From: Chitinophaga agri
GTDB taxonomy: Bacteria; Bacteroidota; Bacteroidia; Chitinophagales; Chitinophagaceae
DNA length: 64,000 nt
Assembly (NCBI RefSeq): GCF_010093065.1
Contig: NZ_CP048113.1
Span: 1,426,001 to 1,490,000, forward strand
Reading direction: 5' to 3'
The notes below the pieces were generated by a model, which had not been told where the DNA came from, searched no databases, and saw only the letters and a program-made list of their open reading frames with translations. Shown here piece by piece: positions 40,004 to 49,542 of the stretch (position 1 is the stretch's first letter; each line of letters opens with the position of its first letter). Made by a program: the position numbers and the translations under genes.

Positions 40004-42196
40004 ATGAATTATTCCGGTAAAATATTACTGAGTGGCCTGCTCACCTGCCTGGGTGTAACCACCGTACAGGCGCAGCATATCAGTCAGTCACCCGATAGCG
40101 TGGTCATCGCTAATGATCATGTCCGCCTGCATGTTGATACCCGTACCGGGTATATTGATTACCGCTTCCATAACGGAGTAGTACTGCAACACACAATAGC
40201 TGGTATCGACGAATTACAGGCAGGTCATTTAACAACGGCCAGTTTTTCTAAACATCAGTGCAGTACACAACCCGTTAAGGACGCTACCGGCAATGGGACG
40301 CTGCTGACAATCATTCACAGTAACCCTGCCGGTGCATTACAACTGGAGCAACAGATCACGGTGTATGAACAAGCCCCGCACCTGCTGCTGAAAGTGCAGG
40401 CTACCAGTAATACCTTGCTTGAAACACGCCACATCTCTCCACTAAGCATTCTCCCGGAACAACAGGGTTACCTGACCATCCCGGGCAATGCGCCCCGTAT
40501 ACTCGATGTACCATTTGACAATGATAACTGGGTACCCGTTGTAACCCGGCAATGGCCTTCCGCAGCCGGCATGAGTTATGAGTTTACAGCTATTTATGAT
40601 CAGCATACAATGGCAGGACTGGTAGCAGGTAGTATTACACATGATACCTGGAAAACGGGGTTGCAGTATAAGGCGGGTGAGACAACCGGAAGGCTCGATT
40701 CTTTCATTGTCTATGGCGGTGCGGCTACGAAAGACGAAAAGCGTCTGCCACCGGCTTACGGCGGACTGGATGGCACGCACGATCATCTGTCTCATGGCAC
40801 CTTACAGGGGCGCATAATAGCATCTCCGGTGATCTTGCTCTCAGCTACCAGTGATACGAGAGAAGCGTTCCGGACTTACGGTCAGGTGAATGTGCAGATG
40901 GCGGGTAACCGTGAGTGGAAGGGGCATGCACCGTTTTACTGGAACAGCTTCGGCGTTGAGAATGTATTGGGCTACACGAAAGTCATGATGCCACCGGGCG
41001 TCATCAAAACATCGGACTTCCTCGCCACGCTGGACAACTTCAACAGGTATGCCGAGCCGGTGCTCAGCGTAGACTCTTATGACCAGTCCGTTTATACCAC
41101 CTCTCTCCTGACATCGCTGTCTAAGTATGGACGAAAAAAACATCAGCAGATGGGCTTTTACTTTATCCCGTTTGCAGTATGGACCTGGAAGAATACCGTC
41201 GAAACGCAGCAGTTGTCGGGTACACCGACCCCGCTCAGTGAAGTGGTGCTGCGCGATAATAACAGACAGCCCATCATGTATAAAGAAGGTGACTGGGCGG
41301 CTTATGCCATTGACCCGTCTCACCCGGCAACAAGAGCTTCCATTATACAACAGTTACTGAAAGCCAAAGCTATTCATGCCACCTTCCTGAAGATCGACTT
41401 TCTGACGGCAGGAGCACTCGAATCCAGCACACGCTATAACAGGAACATCCGGACGGGCATGCAGGCTTATAATGAAGGCATGAAAATGCTACGTTCACTT
41501 GTTGATTCCATCCTGGGACCGGACATCTTTATTACGATGGCCATCTCGCCGATCTTCCCGCATCAGTATGCACATACCCGCTTTATCTCTACAGATGTTT
41601 ACTCACACCTGAGAGATGATCAGCCGGGGTTTCCTCATTATGGTAGTACAGCTGCCTCGCTGGCAACAGGTTCACACCTTACCTGGATGCAGGGTACGCT
41701 GTGGCCGTTTACAAATCTGGATGTGGTCGTAATGAAGAATTTCCAGCAGAACCCGGATCTTAGCGAGCAGGAAATCAAAGTCCGCCTATATGCCATGATG
41801 GTAATGGGGAGTATACTGGGTGATGGTTCTGACTTCCGGCAAAAAGTAGCCGCTGACAGGGCAAGGCAATACCTGAATAACCCGGCATTGTGCGCTTATT
41901 TCAGTCAGCCGGTAGCCTTCACACCTGTAAAGACCTCCGACGGTGACACACAGGACCAGCAGTTGACCTTTTATCGTAAAGGAGATACCACCCTACTGGC
42001 CATGTTCAATTTCGTAAAAGACACCACCTTTGAAAGCCGTTGGCAAACAGCAGGTCTCACCGGCACACACGATTATGAGATCAGGGACTTTATGAGTAAT
42101 GCCCTGTTGGGAGAGGTCCGTAAAGATCAGGTATCCTTTACGCTCAGCGTACCGGCCCGCGACGCATTACTGGTGAAGCTGGTACCGCGCGATTAA
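40004..42196 (+). CDS. Secreted clan GH-D (GH36/GH27)-like glycosidase, probable alpha-galactosidase
   Basis: 730 aa. A signal peptide (about 1-23, ending VQAQ) is followed by a beta-rich N-terminal domain (about 25-290), a TIM barrel (about 300-600) and a C-terminal beta domain. Candidate catalytic residues are the nucleophile D465 in FLKIDFLTAGA and the acid/base D531 in FISTDVYSH, a spacing that fits clan GH-D. No exact family can be fixed by eye. The neighbours (aldose 1-epimerase, sugar porter, SusCD) make an alpha-galactoside a sensible substrate, but that is inference. The protein is probably periplasmic. Confidence 0.7.
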   Translation: MNYSGKILLSGLLTCLGVTTVQAQHISQSPDSVVIANDHVRLHVDTRTGYIDYRFHNGVVLQHTIAGIDELQAGHLTTASFSKHQCSTQPVKDATGNGTLLTIIHSNPAGALQLEQQITVYEQAPHLLLKVQATSNTLLETRHISPLSILPEQQGYLTIPGNAPRILDVPFDNDNWVPVVTRQWPSAAGMSYEFTAIYDQHTMAGLVAGSITHDTWKTGLQYKAGETTGRLDSFIVYGGAATKDEKRLPPAYGGLDGTHDHLSHGTLQGRIIASPVILLSATSDTREAFRTYGQVNVQMAGNREWKGHAPFYWNSFGVENVLGYTKVMMPPGVIKTSDFLATLDNFNRYAEPVLSVDSYDQSVYTTSLLTSLSKYGRKKHQQMGFYFIPFAVWTWKNTVETQQLSGTPTPLSEVVLRDNNRQPIMYKEGDWAAYAIDPSHPATRASIIQQLLKAKAIHATFLKIDFLTAGALESSTRYNRNIRTGMQAYNEGMKMLRSLVDSILGPDIFITMAISPIFPHQYAHTRFISTDVYSHLRDDQPGFPHYGSTAASLATGSHLTWMQGTLWPFTNLDVVVMKNFQQNPDLSEQEIKVRLYAMMVMGSILGDGSDFRQKVAADRARQYLNNPALCAYFSQPVAFTPVKTSDGDTQDQQLTFYRKGDTTLLAMFNFVKDTTFESRWQTAGLTGTHDYEIRDFMSNALLGEVRKDQVSFTLSVPARDALLVKLVPRD

Positions 42197-42224
42197 TCAT
42201 GCATACAAACAAAAGAACGACAAT

Positions 42225-45200
42225 ATGGAAGTGACAGTCCGGATCGAAAAAGTATCCATTCCGACTTACAAGACAGGCACACCGGAGAAACATCCTATGT
42301 TCCTTGAGAAGAGAGTTTATCAGGGCAGCAGTGGGGTTGTCTATCCTCATCCCGTTATTGAGCAGATCGCAGACGAGAAAAGCATGCAGGAGTACAATGC
42401 AGTTTTCCTGGAGAATGACTTCCTGCAGATCATGATACTACCAGAACTCGGCGGACGTATCCAGCGGGCCTACGACAAGATCAGGCAACGGGATTTCGTG
42501 TATTACAACCAGGTCATCAAACCGGCACTCGTCGGACTGGCCGGCCCCTGGATATCGGGCGGTATTGAATTTAACTGGCCACAGCACCATCGTCCCAGCA
42601 CCTTCCAGCCGGTGGATTATGCCGTGGAAGAGCATACTGATGGCAGTAAAACGGTTTGGGTCAATGAAGTGGAACTGATGTTTCGTACAAAAGGCATGGC
42701 CGGCTTTACGCTCTATCCTGACAGAGCCTATCTGGAGATCAGGGGGAAATTGTTCAATCGTACGCTGTTCCCGCAAACCTTCCTATGGTGGGCGAATCCG
42801 GCGGTAAAAGTGAATGAACACTATCAGTCAGTATTCCCACCAGATGTATATGCCGTATTCGATCACGGGAAACGCGACGTATCGGACTTCCCGATCGCTA
42901 CTGGTACTTATTATAAAGTAGACTATGCACCAGGCACAGACATCTCCCGTTATCATACGATCCCTGTGCCGACGTCCTACATGGCCATCCGTTCTGAATA
43001 TGATTTCATGGGCTGCTATGAGCACGATACACAGGCCGGTATGCTGCATGTGGCAGACCACCATGTATCACCGGGCAAGAAACAATGGACATGGGGCAAT
43101 GGTGATTTCGGTTACGCGTGGGACAGGAACCTGACCGATGAAGATGGCCCCTATATTGAGCTGATGACAGGTATGTTCACAGACAATCAGCCTGACTTCT
43201 CCTGGTTACAGCCGAATGAAGGCAAAACCTTTGAACAGTATTTCATGCCTTATGCACAGATCGGTGTGGTGAAGAATGCGACGAAAGAAGCCATGCTGAA
43301 TATGGAATGGGAAGGACAGCGACTGCATATTAAAGTATATGCGACTGCTTTATACAAGGATGCAGCGGTGCTGGTTTTACATAAAGACCGCGAAGTAAAA
43401 AGGTTTGCAGCTGCTTTATCTCCATATGCCCCTTTTACAACAGTTTATGATGGAGAGGGACCAATAGTGACGGAAGACTGGAAAGTGGCTGTAATCGGTT
43501 CTAATGGGCGGGAACTGGTATCCTGGCAACCAGCACCACCGGTAGCGCATGAAATACCTCCTCCCGCCACCGCAGCAAAACTGCCTAAAGACATTGAGCA
43601 GGTGGAAGACCTCTACCTGAATGGCCATCACCTGGAACAATACCGTCATGCTACTTTCAATCCGATAGACTACTACGAAGAAGGCCTAAGGAGAAGTCCG
43701 GGCGACATCCGCTGTAACAACGCTATGGGATTATTGCTATTGCGCCGCGGACAGTTCAGTCAGGCAGAACCTTACTTCAGGACAGCCATCAGGACAATGA
43801 CCAGCCGCAACCCGAACCCGTATGACGGGGAAGTATATTACAATCTGGGCTGCTCACTCCTGCTTCAGGGCCAAAATGCTGCGGCTTATGATGTCTTCTT
43901 CAAAGCTACCTGGAATGACGCCTGGCAACATAGCGCTTTTCTGATGCTGGCACGTATTGCGGCCACCCATGAGAAGTGGGATGATGCACTGGCTCTTGTA
44001 AAAAAGTCACTGGTACGTAACTACCATAATCATACCGCCCGGCACCTGCAAACCATCCTTCTGCGGGAAAAAGGACTGACGGATGAAGCGATCACATTTG
44101 TGCAGGAGTCGATGGCCATTGATCCTTTTAACTATGGTTGTCTGTATGAATCCTACCTGGCTACCCAGGATAATAGCATACTGGAACGTATGCACACCCT
44201 GATGCGGGGTTCCGCTAATAACTACCTGGAACTGGCGCTGGATTACGCCTATGCCGGCCGTTATTACATAGGTATTTCCCTGCTTCAGTCGTACATTGAC
44301 GTGCATGGCGTTACCTCTCCTCTGTTATATTACTACATGGGATGGCTCGCCTCCCGCCGGCAGGCTACAGAACAGGCGCTTGATTACTACCGGAAGGCAT
44401 CGGAGCAATCACCGGACTACTGCTTCCCTAACAAGATCGAAGAAGTACTGATATTGCAGGATGCGTTAAAACACCTGCCTATGGATGCCAAAGCAGCCTG
44501 CTACCTGGGTAATCTTTGGTATGACAAACGGCAGTACGCCGCCGCCATAGAATGCTGGCAGCAATCGGCCGCCCTGGACGATAGCTACCCGACCGTACAC
44601 AGAAACCTGTCGCTCGCCAGTTATAATAAGCTACATGATAAAGAAGGCGCCATAACAGCCATGGAAAAAGCGTTTGCCCTGGCACCTGATGATGCGCGTA
44701 TCCTCATGGAATTAGACCAGTTGTATAAGATCACCGGCAAACCATCCTCAGCGCGATTATCGCTGTTGGAGAATAATATAACACTGGTGCATATGCGGGA
44801 TGATCTCTACCTGGAGAGAGTGACCCTGTATAATAACCTCGGTGAATTTGAACAGGCCCGTCAGCTATTATCACAACGGCAGTTCCATCCATGGGAAGGC
44901 GGTGAAGGTAAGGTAGTAGGACAGTTTATTCTATGTCATACCGCCCTGGCTAAACAGGCCTTACAACAGGCAGACTACACAACCGCCCTGTCTCTACTAC
45001 AGGCACTGGAACGCTATCCGGATAATCTCGGAGAAGGAAAACTCTACGGAGCACAGGAAAACGACATCAATTATCTGCTGGGATGCGCCTACGCAGGCTT
45101 AGGCAACACAGAACAGGCAAACGCCTCCTTCATGGCCGCCACAGTAGGTATCAGCGAACCAGTACAAGCCATCTACTACAACGATCCCCAGCCAGACAAG

Positions 45201-45527
45201 ATCGTGTACCAGGCATTGGCATGGCAACAGCTGGCGCAGCCGGAAAAAGCCAGACAGATCTTTGAACGTCTTATCCAGTTTGGTAAGGCACACCTGCAGG
45301 ATGAGATCCGTATTGACTACTTTGCAGTGTCCCTTCCGGATATGCTGGTCTTCGACCTGGACCTTAACCTGCGCAACCGTATCCATTGCCTGTACCTGAT
45401 GGGACTAGGCTACCTGGGCTTACAACAGGAGCAACAGGGACAGCAACTACTGAATGAGGTGCTGGCACTAGACGGTAATCATCAGGGAGCGACCTTTCAC
45501 CCGTTCACTAAAACAATGCTATGCTGA
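42225..45527 (+). CDS. DUF5107 and tetratricopeptide-repeat protein
   Basis: 1100 aa, no signal peptide, so probably cytoplasmic. The N-terminal DUF5107 domain (about 1-350) shows LPELGGRIQRAYDK, GLAGPWISGGIEFNWPQHH and PQTFLWWANPA, and is related in fold to aldose-mutarotase-like sandwiches. A long TPR region follows (about 480-1090; GLLLLRRGQFSQAEPYF, YYNLGCSLLLQGQNAAAYDVF, CYLGNLWYDKRQYAAAIECWQQ). It overlaps the aldose 1-epimerase gene by 7 bp, so translation is coupled. The family occurs in Bacteroidota and other sugar-use loci, but its activity is not established; carbohydrate binding or modification is suggested by the fold and context. Confidence 0.85.
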   Translation: MEVTVRIEKVSIPTYKTGTPEKHPMFLEKRVYQGSSGVVYPHPVIEQIADEKSMQEYNAVFLENDFLQIMILPELGGRIQRAYDKIRQRDFVYYNQVIKPALVGLAGPWISGGIEFNWPQHHRPSTFQPVDYAVEEHTDGSKTVWVNEVELMFRTKGMAGFTLYPDRAYLEIRGKLFNRTLFPQTFLWWANPAVKVNEHYQSVFPPDVYAVFDHGKRDVSDFPIATGTYYKVDYAPGTDISRYHTIPVPTSYMAIRSEYDFMGCYEHDTQAGMLHVADHHVSPGKKQWTWGNGDFGYAWDRNLTDEDGPYIELMTGMFTDNQPDFSWLQPNEGKTFEQYFMPYAQIGVVKNATKEAMLNMEWEGQRLHIKVYATALYKDAAVLVLHKDREVKRFAAALSPYAPFTTVYDGEGPIVTEDWKVAVIGSNGRELVSWQPAPPVAHEIPPPATAAKLPKDIEQVEDLYLNGHHLEQYRHATFNPIDYYEEGLRRSPGDIRCNNAMGLLLLRRGQFSQAEPYFRTAIRTMTSRNPNPYDGEVYYNLGCSLLLQGQNAAAYDVFFKATWNDAWQHSAFLMLARIAATHEKWDDALALVKKSLVRNYHNHTARHLQTILLREKGLTDEAITFVQESMAIDPFNYGCLYESYLATQDNSILERMHTLMRGSANNYLELALDYAYAGRYYIGISLLQSYIDVHGVTSPLLYYYMGWLASRRQATEQALDYYRKASEQSPDYCFPNKIEEVLILQDALKHLPMDAKAACYLGNLWYDKRQYAAAIECWQQSAALDDSYPTVHRNLSLASYNKLHDKEGAITAMEKAFALAPDDARILMELDQLYKITGKPSSARLSLLENNITLVHMRDDLYLERVTLYNNLGEFEQARQLLSQRQFHPWEGGEGKVVGQFILCHTALAKQALQQADYTTALSLLQALERYPDNLGEGKLYGAQENDINYLLGCAYAGLGNTEQANASFMAATVGISEPVQAIYYNDPQPDKIVYQALAWQQLAQPEKARQIFERLIQFGKAHLQDEIRIDYFAVSLPDMLVFDLDLNLRNRIHCLYLMGLGYLGLQQEQQGQQLLNEVLALDGNHQGATFHPFTKTMLC

Positions 45528-46600
45528 ATATAAAAAGCGGTACGCTCTCTGCCACCCTCAGCACATATCAGGAGACTGACGGAACAGCATTGCAGCAAAT
45601 CACCCTTGAAAACGGTATCATCACCGTACAACTAATTAACCTGGGTGCGACCATTACTTCAATACATACACCAGACAGGACCGGCAGCAATAAAAATATT
45701 GTTGCCGGTTTCCCACATCCGCACAACTACCGGGACAACCCCGCTTACTTTGGTTCGACAGTAGGACGTTATGCCAACAGAATAGCCGGTGGCAGGCTGA
45801 CCATCGGTAATATGCACTATCAGTTGCCCGTCAATAATGGGAACAATCACTTACATGGTGGTGTTGATGGATTTCATAAAAAGGCGTGGCAGGTGACTTC
45901 CTGCACAGAAAACGAAGAACAGGCTGCGGTTACCATGGAATATGTGAGCCGGACCGGCGAAGAAGGCTACCCAGGTACACTGACGGTACACGTCACATAT
46001 GCATTAGACCTGCATAACCGGCTAAGCATCCTGTATATGGCATATACCGACCAGGCAACAGTGGTGAGTCTGACTAATCATTCATACTTTAATCTTACAG
46101 GGTTCGAGCAACCGCTGGTAACTGATCATCTGCTACGTATAAATGCCACTGCCTACACTGAAAAGAACGACAACAATACGCCTACCGGGCAGATATTACC
46201 GGTAGCAGGCACACCGCTTGATTTCACCAGTTTCACACCCTTAGGTACAAACATCGATCTGCTAACTGCCGACGGGGGCTTTGATCATAATTACGTACTT
46301 GATCATGCCAGCTCCCCTTCAGGAAATCCAGCAACGCCTGCCGCAGAACTGGAAGACCCGTCAAGCGGACGATTCGTTCAGGTTTTCACCGATCAGCCGG
46401 GCTTACAGCTATACAGTGCTAACTACTGGGATGGCAGTCTGACAGGTGCACATGGCCGGGCCTATCTCAGGCACGGCGCGGTGGCACTGGAAACACAGGC
46501 ATTTCCTGACAGTCCGAATCAACCGCATTTTCCAAATACCATCCTCCGGCCGGGAGAGATCTATAAACGAGAGACCGTATTTGCCTTTGGTGTGCGATAA
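45521..46600 (+). CDS. galM: Aldose 1-epimerase (galactose mutarotase)
   Basis: 359 aa, the expected length. It interconverts alpha and beta anomers of galactose or related aldoses. Motifs: GATITSIHTPDR, YFGSTVGRYANRIAGGRL, NNGNNHLHGGVDGFHKKAWQV (catalytic His in LHGG), LTNHSYFNLTG (second His), GGFDHNYVLDH, and ALETQAFPDSPNQPHFP with the catalytic Glu. No signal peptide is evident, so it is likely cytoplasmic. It overlaps the DUF5107 gene by 7 bp and lies 37 bp before the sugar porter, supporting a galactose-containing substrate for the locus. Confidence 0.95.
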   Translation: MLNIKSGTLSATLSTYQETDGTALQQITLENGIITVQLINLGATITSIHTPDRTGSNKNIVAGFPHPHNYRDNPAYFGSTVGRYANRIAGGRLTIGNMHYQLPVNNGNNHLHGGVDGFHKKAWQVTSCTENEEQAAVTMEYVSRTGEEGYPGTLTVHVTYALDLHNRLSILYMAYTDQATVVSLTNHSYFNLTGFEQPLVTDHLLRINATAYTEKNDNNTPTGQILPVAGTPLDFTSFTPLGTNIDLLTADGGFDHNYVLDHASSPSGNPATPAAELEDPSSGRFVQVFTDQPGLQLYSANYWDGSLTGAHGRAYLRHGAVALETQAFPDSPNQPHFPNTILRPGEIYKRETVFAFGVR

Positions 46601-46637
46601 TTTCTTTACTTTAAAACATCCGCTGCGATATTCCGTT

Positions 46638-47966
46638 ATGAAACATTCATCATTCAATAGCTCCTACATACTGGGCATTTCATTTATTTCGGCCCTGGGA
46701 GGCTATCTCTTTGGTTTTGACTTTGCCGTGATTGCAGGGGCATTACCTTTCCTGCAACAACAGTTCGGACTAGATGCCTACTGGGAAGGATTTGCTACCG
46801 GTAGTCTGGCGCTGGGTGCTATCATTGGCTGTATCGTTGCTGGCACTACCGCTGATAAATACGGTCGTAGGAAAGGTCTGTTACTCGCTTCCATGATCTT
46901 TGGTATCTCCTCGCTGGCAATGGCTGTCGCACCTGACAGAAATATCTTTATCGCCTTCCGCTTTGTAGCCGGCATCGGTGTCGGCATGGCTTCCATGCTC
47001 TCGCCCATGTACATCGCAGAGGTCTCTCCAGCGCATCTCCGGGGCAGAATGGTGGCCATCAATCAGCTGACAGTGGTCACAGGCATCCTTGTGACCAATA
47101 TCGTCAACTACACACTACGAAATCATGGAGACGATGCCTGGCGTTGGATGTTTGGACTGGGTGTGCTGCCCTCTCTGTTGTTTTTCATAGGCGCATTGTG
47201 GCTGCCGGAGAGTCCACGCTGGCTGGTAAAAGCGGGGCGTTCAGCAGAGGCACGTCAGGTGTTACTGCGCATCGGAGGTGATCATTTTGCGGCTGAATCG
47301 CTATCGGTGATCCAGCATTCTCTTGCAGGCAATGAACATGTCAGCTATATACACATCTTCCGGAAAGCAGTATTACCCGCCGTAGTGATCGGTATTATAC
47401 TGGCGATCTTCCAGCAATTCTGCGGGATCAATGTCGTGTTCAACTATACACCAAGGATCTTTCAGAGTATAGGCGTATCACAGGATGGGCAGCTGTTACA
47501 GACGGTATTTATTGGCGGAGTGAATCTTGTGTTTACCATTCTTGCCATGGTGCTGGTTGATAAGCTGGGACGTAAGCCATTGATGCTAATTGGTGCGGGA
47601 GGATTGACTATTCTTTACATCATCGTAGTGCGCATGCTGGCGGCGGGATCTGCGCATGTCTCCTGGTATTTACTGGCAGCTATCGGGACGTACGCCATGT
47701 CACTGGCGCCTGTGACGTGGGTGCTGATAGCGGAGATCTTTCCGAATAAGATCAGGAGTGCGGCGACGTCCTTTGCCGTCCTATGTTTGTGGGCAGCGTA
47801 TTTTGTGCTGGTGTTTACGTTCCCGATGTTGTTTGAACGACTGAAAGATGGGACGTTCTACATTTATGCAGTGATATGCCTGGCGGGGTTTGTGTTTATA
47901 TGGAGGAATGTGAGAGAGACAAAGGGGAAGACATTAGAGGAACTGGAGGGAGTGATGATGCATTAG
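46638..47966 (+). CDS. MFS sugar porter (H+ symporter, XylE/GalP type)
   Basis: 442 aa from ATG 46638; an upstream GTG at 46446 would overlap galM and adds non-family residues. Twelve membrane helices are expected. Sugar-porter signatures: GYLFGFDFAVIAGALPF, ADKYGRRKGL, RFVAGIGVGMASMLSPMYIAEVSP, LPESPRWLVKAG, FQQFCGINVVFNYTP, DKLGRKPLM and a final FVWRNVRETKGKTLEELE-type tail. It imports the released monosaccharide across the inner membrane. It is the last gene of the AraC-SusCD locus, 37 bp after galM. Confidence 0.93.
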   Translation: MKHSSFNSSYILGISFISALGGYLFGFDFAVIAGALPFLQQQFGLDAYWEGFATGSLALGAIIGCIVAGTTADKYGRRKGLLLASMIFGISSLAMAVAPDRNIFIAFRFVAGIGVGMASMLSPMYIAEVSPAHLRGRMVAINQLTVVTGILVTNIVNYTLRNHGDDAWRWMFGLGVLPSLLFFIGALWLPESPRWLVKAGRSAEARQVLLRIGGDHFAAESLSVIQHSLAGNEHVSYIHIFRKAVLPAVVIGIILAIFQQFCGINVVFNYTPRIFQSIGVSQDGQLLQTVFIGGVNLVFTILAMVLVDKLGRKPLMLIGAGGLTILYIIVVRMLAAGSAHVSWYLLAAIGTYAMSLAPVTWVLIAEIFPNKIRSAATSFAVLCLWAAYFVLVFTFPMLFERLKDGTFYIYAVICLAGFVFIWRNVRETKGKTLEELEGVMMH

Positions 47967-48035
47967 TATTTGCTGAGTTACTATTTTGCTGGTTTGCCGC
48001 AAAGCAGTAAATGACAGGCGCTTCTTTTACGTTGA

Positions 48036-48086
48036 TTTAAGGTGGGTACTTAGGGCCCTAACGTACTGCCCGGGTTCCACCTTAAA
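48036..48086. other. Nested inverted repeat between convergent genes
   Basis: Outer arms TTTAAGGTGG / CCACCTTAAA (10 bp, perfect) enclose a perfect inner palindrome TTAGGGCCCTAA (48050-48061). No T-tract follows. It could act as a terminator for the MFS gene or the minus-strand 48138 gene, or be a dispersed repeat. Confidence 0.45.
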
Positions 48087-48137
48087 CCGTATGGCATACG
48101 TGTAAATGCACCTGGTTAATGACACACAATTTTAATA

Positions 48138-48419
48138 TTAACAACGAATCCCTTCCTCAAAATGAATATGCTCCTGTGCAGCAGTAGTGAATTTCCCTAC
48201 AAACGTCGAAGTATAGTGCTCATTTTTGGTAGGGGCGAACAATTCTTCCTCAATAGCCCAGTCGTAACATCCGGCATTGATAGGATACTGTGTCAGTACA
48301 CCGGTAAGCCTATGTTTTAATATCCATGCTTCCGCCAGACTGACATCTGTAAAAACGCCACCGGCGAAACGCGCATCTATACCGTGAAATACCCATACTG
48401 ATTCGATGGTGTTCATCAT
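48138..48419 (-). CDS. Conserved-looking small hypothetical protein
   Basis: 93 aa with no signal peptide or membrane helix. Segments VWVFHGIDARFAGGVF, WILKHRLTGVLTQYPINAGCYDWAI and TAAQEHIHFEEG look like a small conserved cytoplasmic family of unknown function that I recall from several phyla, but I cannot name it with confidence. It starts with two adjacent ATGs (48419 and 48416). It lies 48 bp downstream of the next minus-strand gene and may share its transcript. Confidence 0.7.
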   Translation of the reverse strand: MMNTIESVWVFHGIDARFAGGVFTDVSLAEAWILKHRLTGVLTQYPINAGCYDWAIEEELFAPTKNEHYTSTFVGKFTTAAQEHIHFEEGIRC

Positions 48420-48467
48420 TCAATGATGTTTAAAATAGTGGATGAGATATAAAAAAGTACGTCTCTG

Positions 48468-49217
48468 CTACAGCGGGAATAACGGTGGCTGGTTTAACTC
48501 CAGTCTCTCTGCTACTTTCACTAAGCGGTCATACATATCGGCATACGTAACAGACTTATCCTTCAACTTCAGCAACCCTTTTTTGAGATATTCGTAATAA
48601 TCCCTTGCGCCCGGATTCCCGGCAAGCGCTTTAATAGCTAACATCCTGTGAATAGTAGAATTATCACCGCTATGGCCAATTAATGTTCGGGCATCCTTGT
48701 CTTTGAGATCAGAAAGACGACAATCTACCGCTTCAAGGGTAGTATACTGCTGATAGAACGGCTTTGCACAAGCCTCATAAAACTGCTGAAGATAGCTGAT
48801 AAAATACATCTTCTCCTCTTCTGTGTTTACCGCCAGCATATAATTCTTCATGTTCAATCCCGTATTATTGTCAAGCATCTGCTGAAAGCAATCACTATGA
48901 ATGGTAGGATTTCCATAAGGATCATGTGCAGGGCTTCCCAATACCTCTTCTACCTTGTGAAAGGTGATCTGTGCCTTCGGAATACCAAACTCCACAAAAG
49001 CCTTGTACTGACCGTTCGTATGTGTCGTCTGATATAGCCAGATGACCTCGTCCCGGTCTAGTTTCGATCTTCTGAAAATATAACTTGTAGCAAATCCGTC
49101 AGATACCACTTCACAGGTAAAACCATATTTATTGAACGTATTCTCCAGGGATTCCTGCGCTTGTAACTGCAGGGCCGAAAAACACGAAACCATCGCAAGA
49201 ACTAAAGGACTCTTCAT
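48468..49217 (-). CDS. Hypothetical secreted protein
   Basis: 249 aa from ATG 49217 (a GTG two codons earlier is less likely). A signal peptide (about 1-20, MKSPLVLAMVSCFSALQLQAQ) predicts a periplasmic or exported protein. The remainder is mostly alpha-helical, especially the C-terminal half (RMLAIKALAGNPGARDYYEYLKKGLLK). I recognise no domain. It lies 325 bp after the GH30 gene and its terminator, so it is probably transcribed on its own or with the downstream 93-aa gene. Confidence 0.7.
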   Translation of the reverse strand: MKSPLVLAMVSCFSALQLQAQESLENTFNKYGFTCEVVSDGFATSYIFRRSKLDRDEVIWLYQTTHTNGQYKAFVEFGIPKAQITFHKVEEVLGSPAHDPYGNPTIHSDCFQQMLDNNTGLNMKNYMLAVNTEEEKMYFISYLQQFYEACAKPFYQQYTTLEAVDCRLSDLKDKDARTLIGHSGDNSTIHRMLAIKALAGNPGARDYYEYLKKGLLKLKDKSVTYADMYDRLVKVAERLELNQPPLFPL

Positions 49218-49542
49218 AGGCACATAAGCTGTTAAAATGCAACATAACGATTACCACGTCACTGCATCACGACTCTGAATGTTGTATTATCACACCTGGA
49301 ACCACCGGAGCACTATCAGGGCAGAAATCCCTGATAGTCAGAACACTGCCATTCCAGCATTAACAAATATACGTAGTTTTCAAGCACTTGCACCCACATC
49401 ACCAAGATATTATAGTATACAATACCCCTGCACCTGAACCCAATCGACTCACGGTACCTCCTTAGACATAGACGCAAATAAAAACAGCGGCCAGGTCCTT
49501 ACACCAGCCGCTGCCCAAAAGAAAGAAAGCAAACTAAACTCC
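49218..49542. other. 325-bp gap with a perfect hairpin
   Basis: Contains the GH30 terminator at the right end (listed separately) and a perfect 10-bp inverted repeat ACTATCAGGG / CCCTGATAGT with a 7-nt loop (49312-49338) about 95 bp upstream of the hypothetical gene. It has no T-tract on either side, so it looks more like an operator or RNA leader hairpin. No gene seen. Confidence 0.5.
49478..49513 (-). terminator. Intrinsic terminator of the GH30 gene
   Basis: On the minus strand, stem CAGCGGC / GCCGCTG (7 bp) with a 15-nt loop, then TTTTTATTT. It starts 30 bp after the GH30 stop codon. Confidence 0.8.

Noticed and set aside
46446..46637. Upstream extension of the sugar porter
   Set aside because: GTG start inside galM and residues unlike an MFS N-terminus; ATG 46638 is directly before the first helix.
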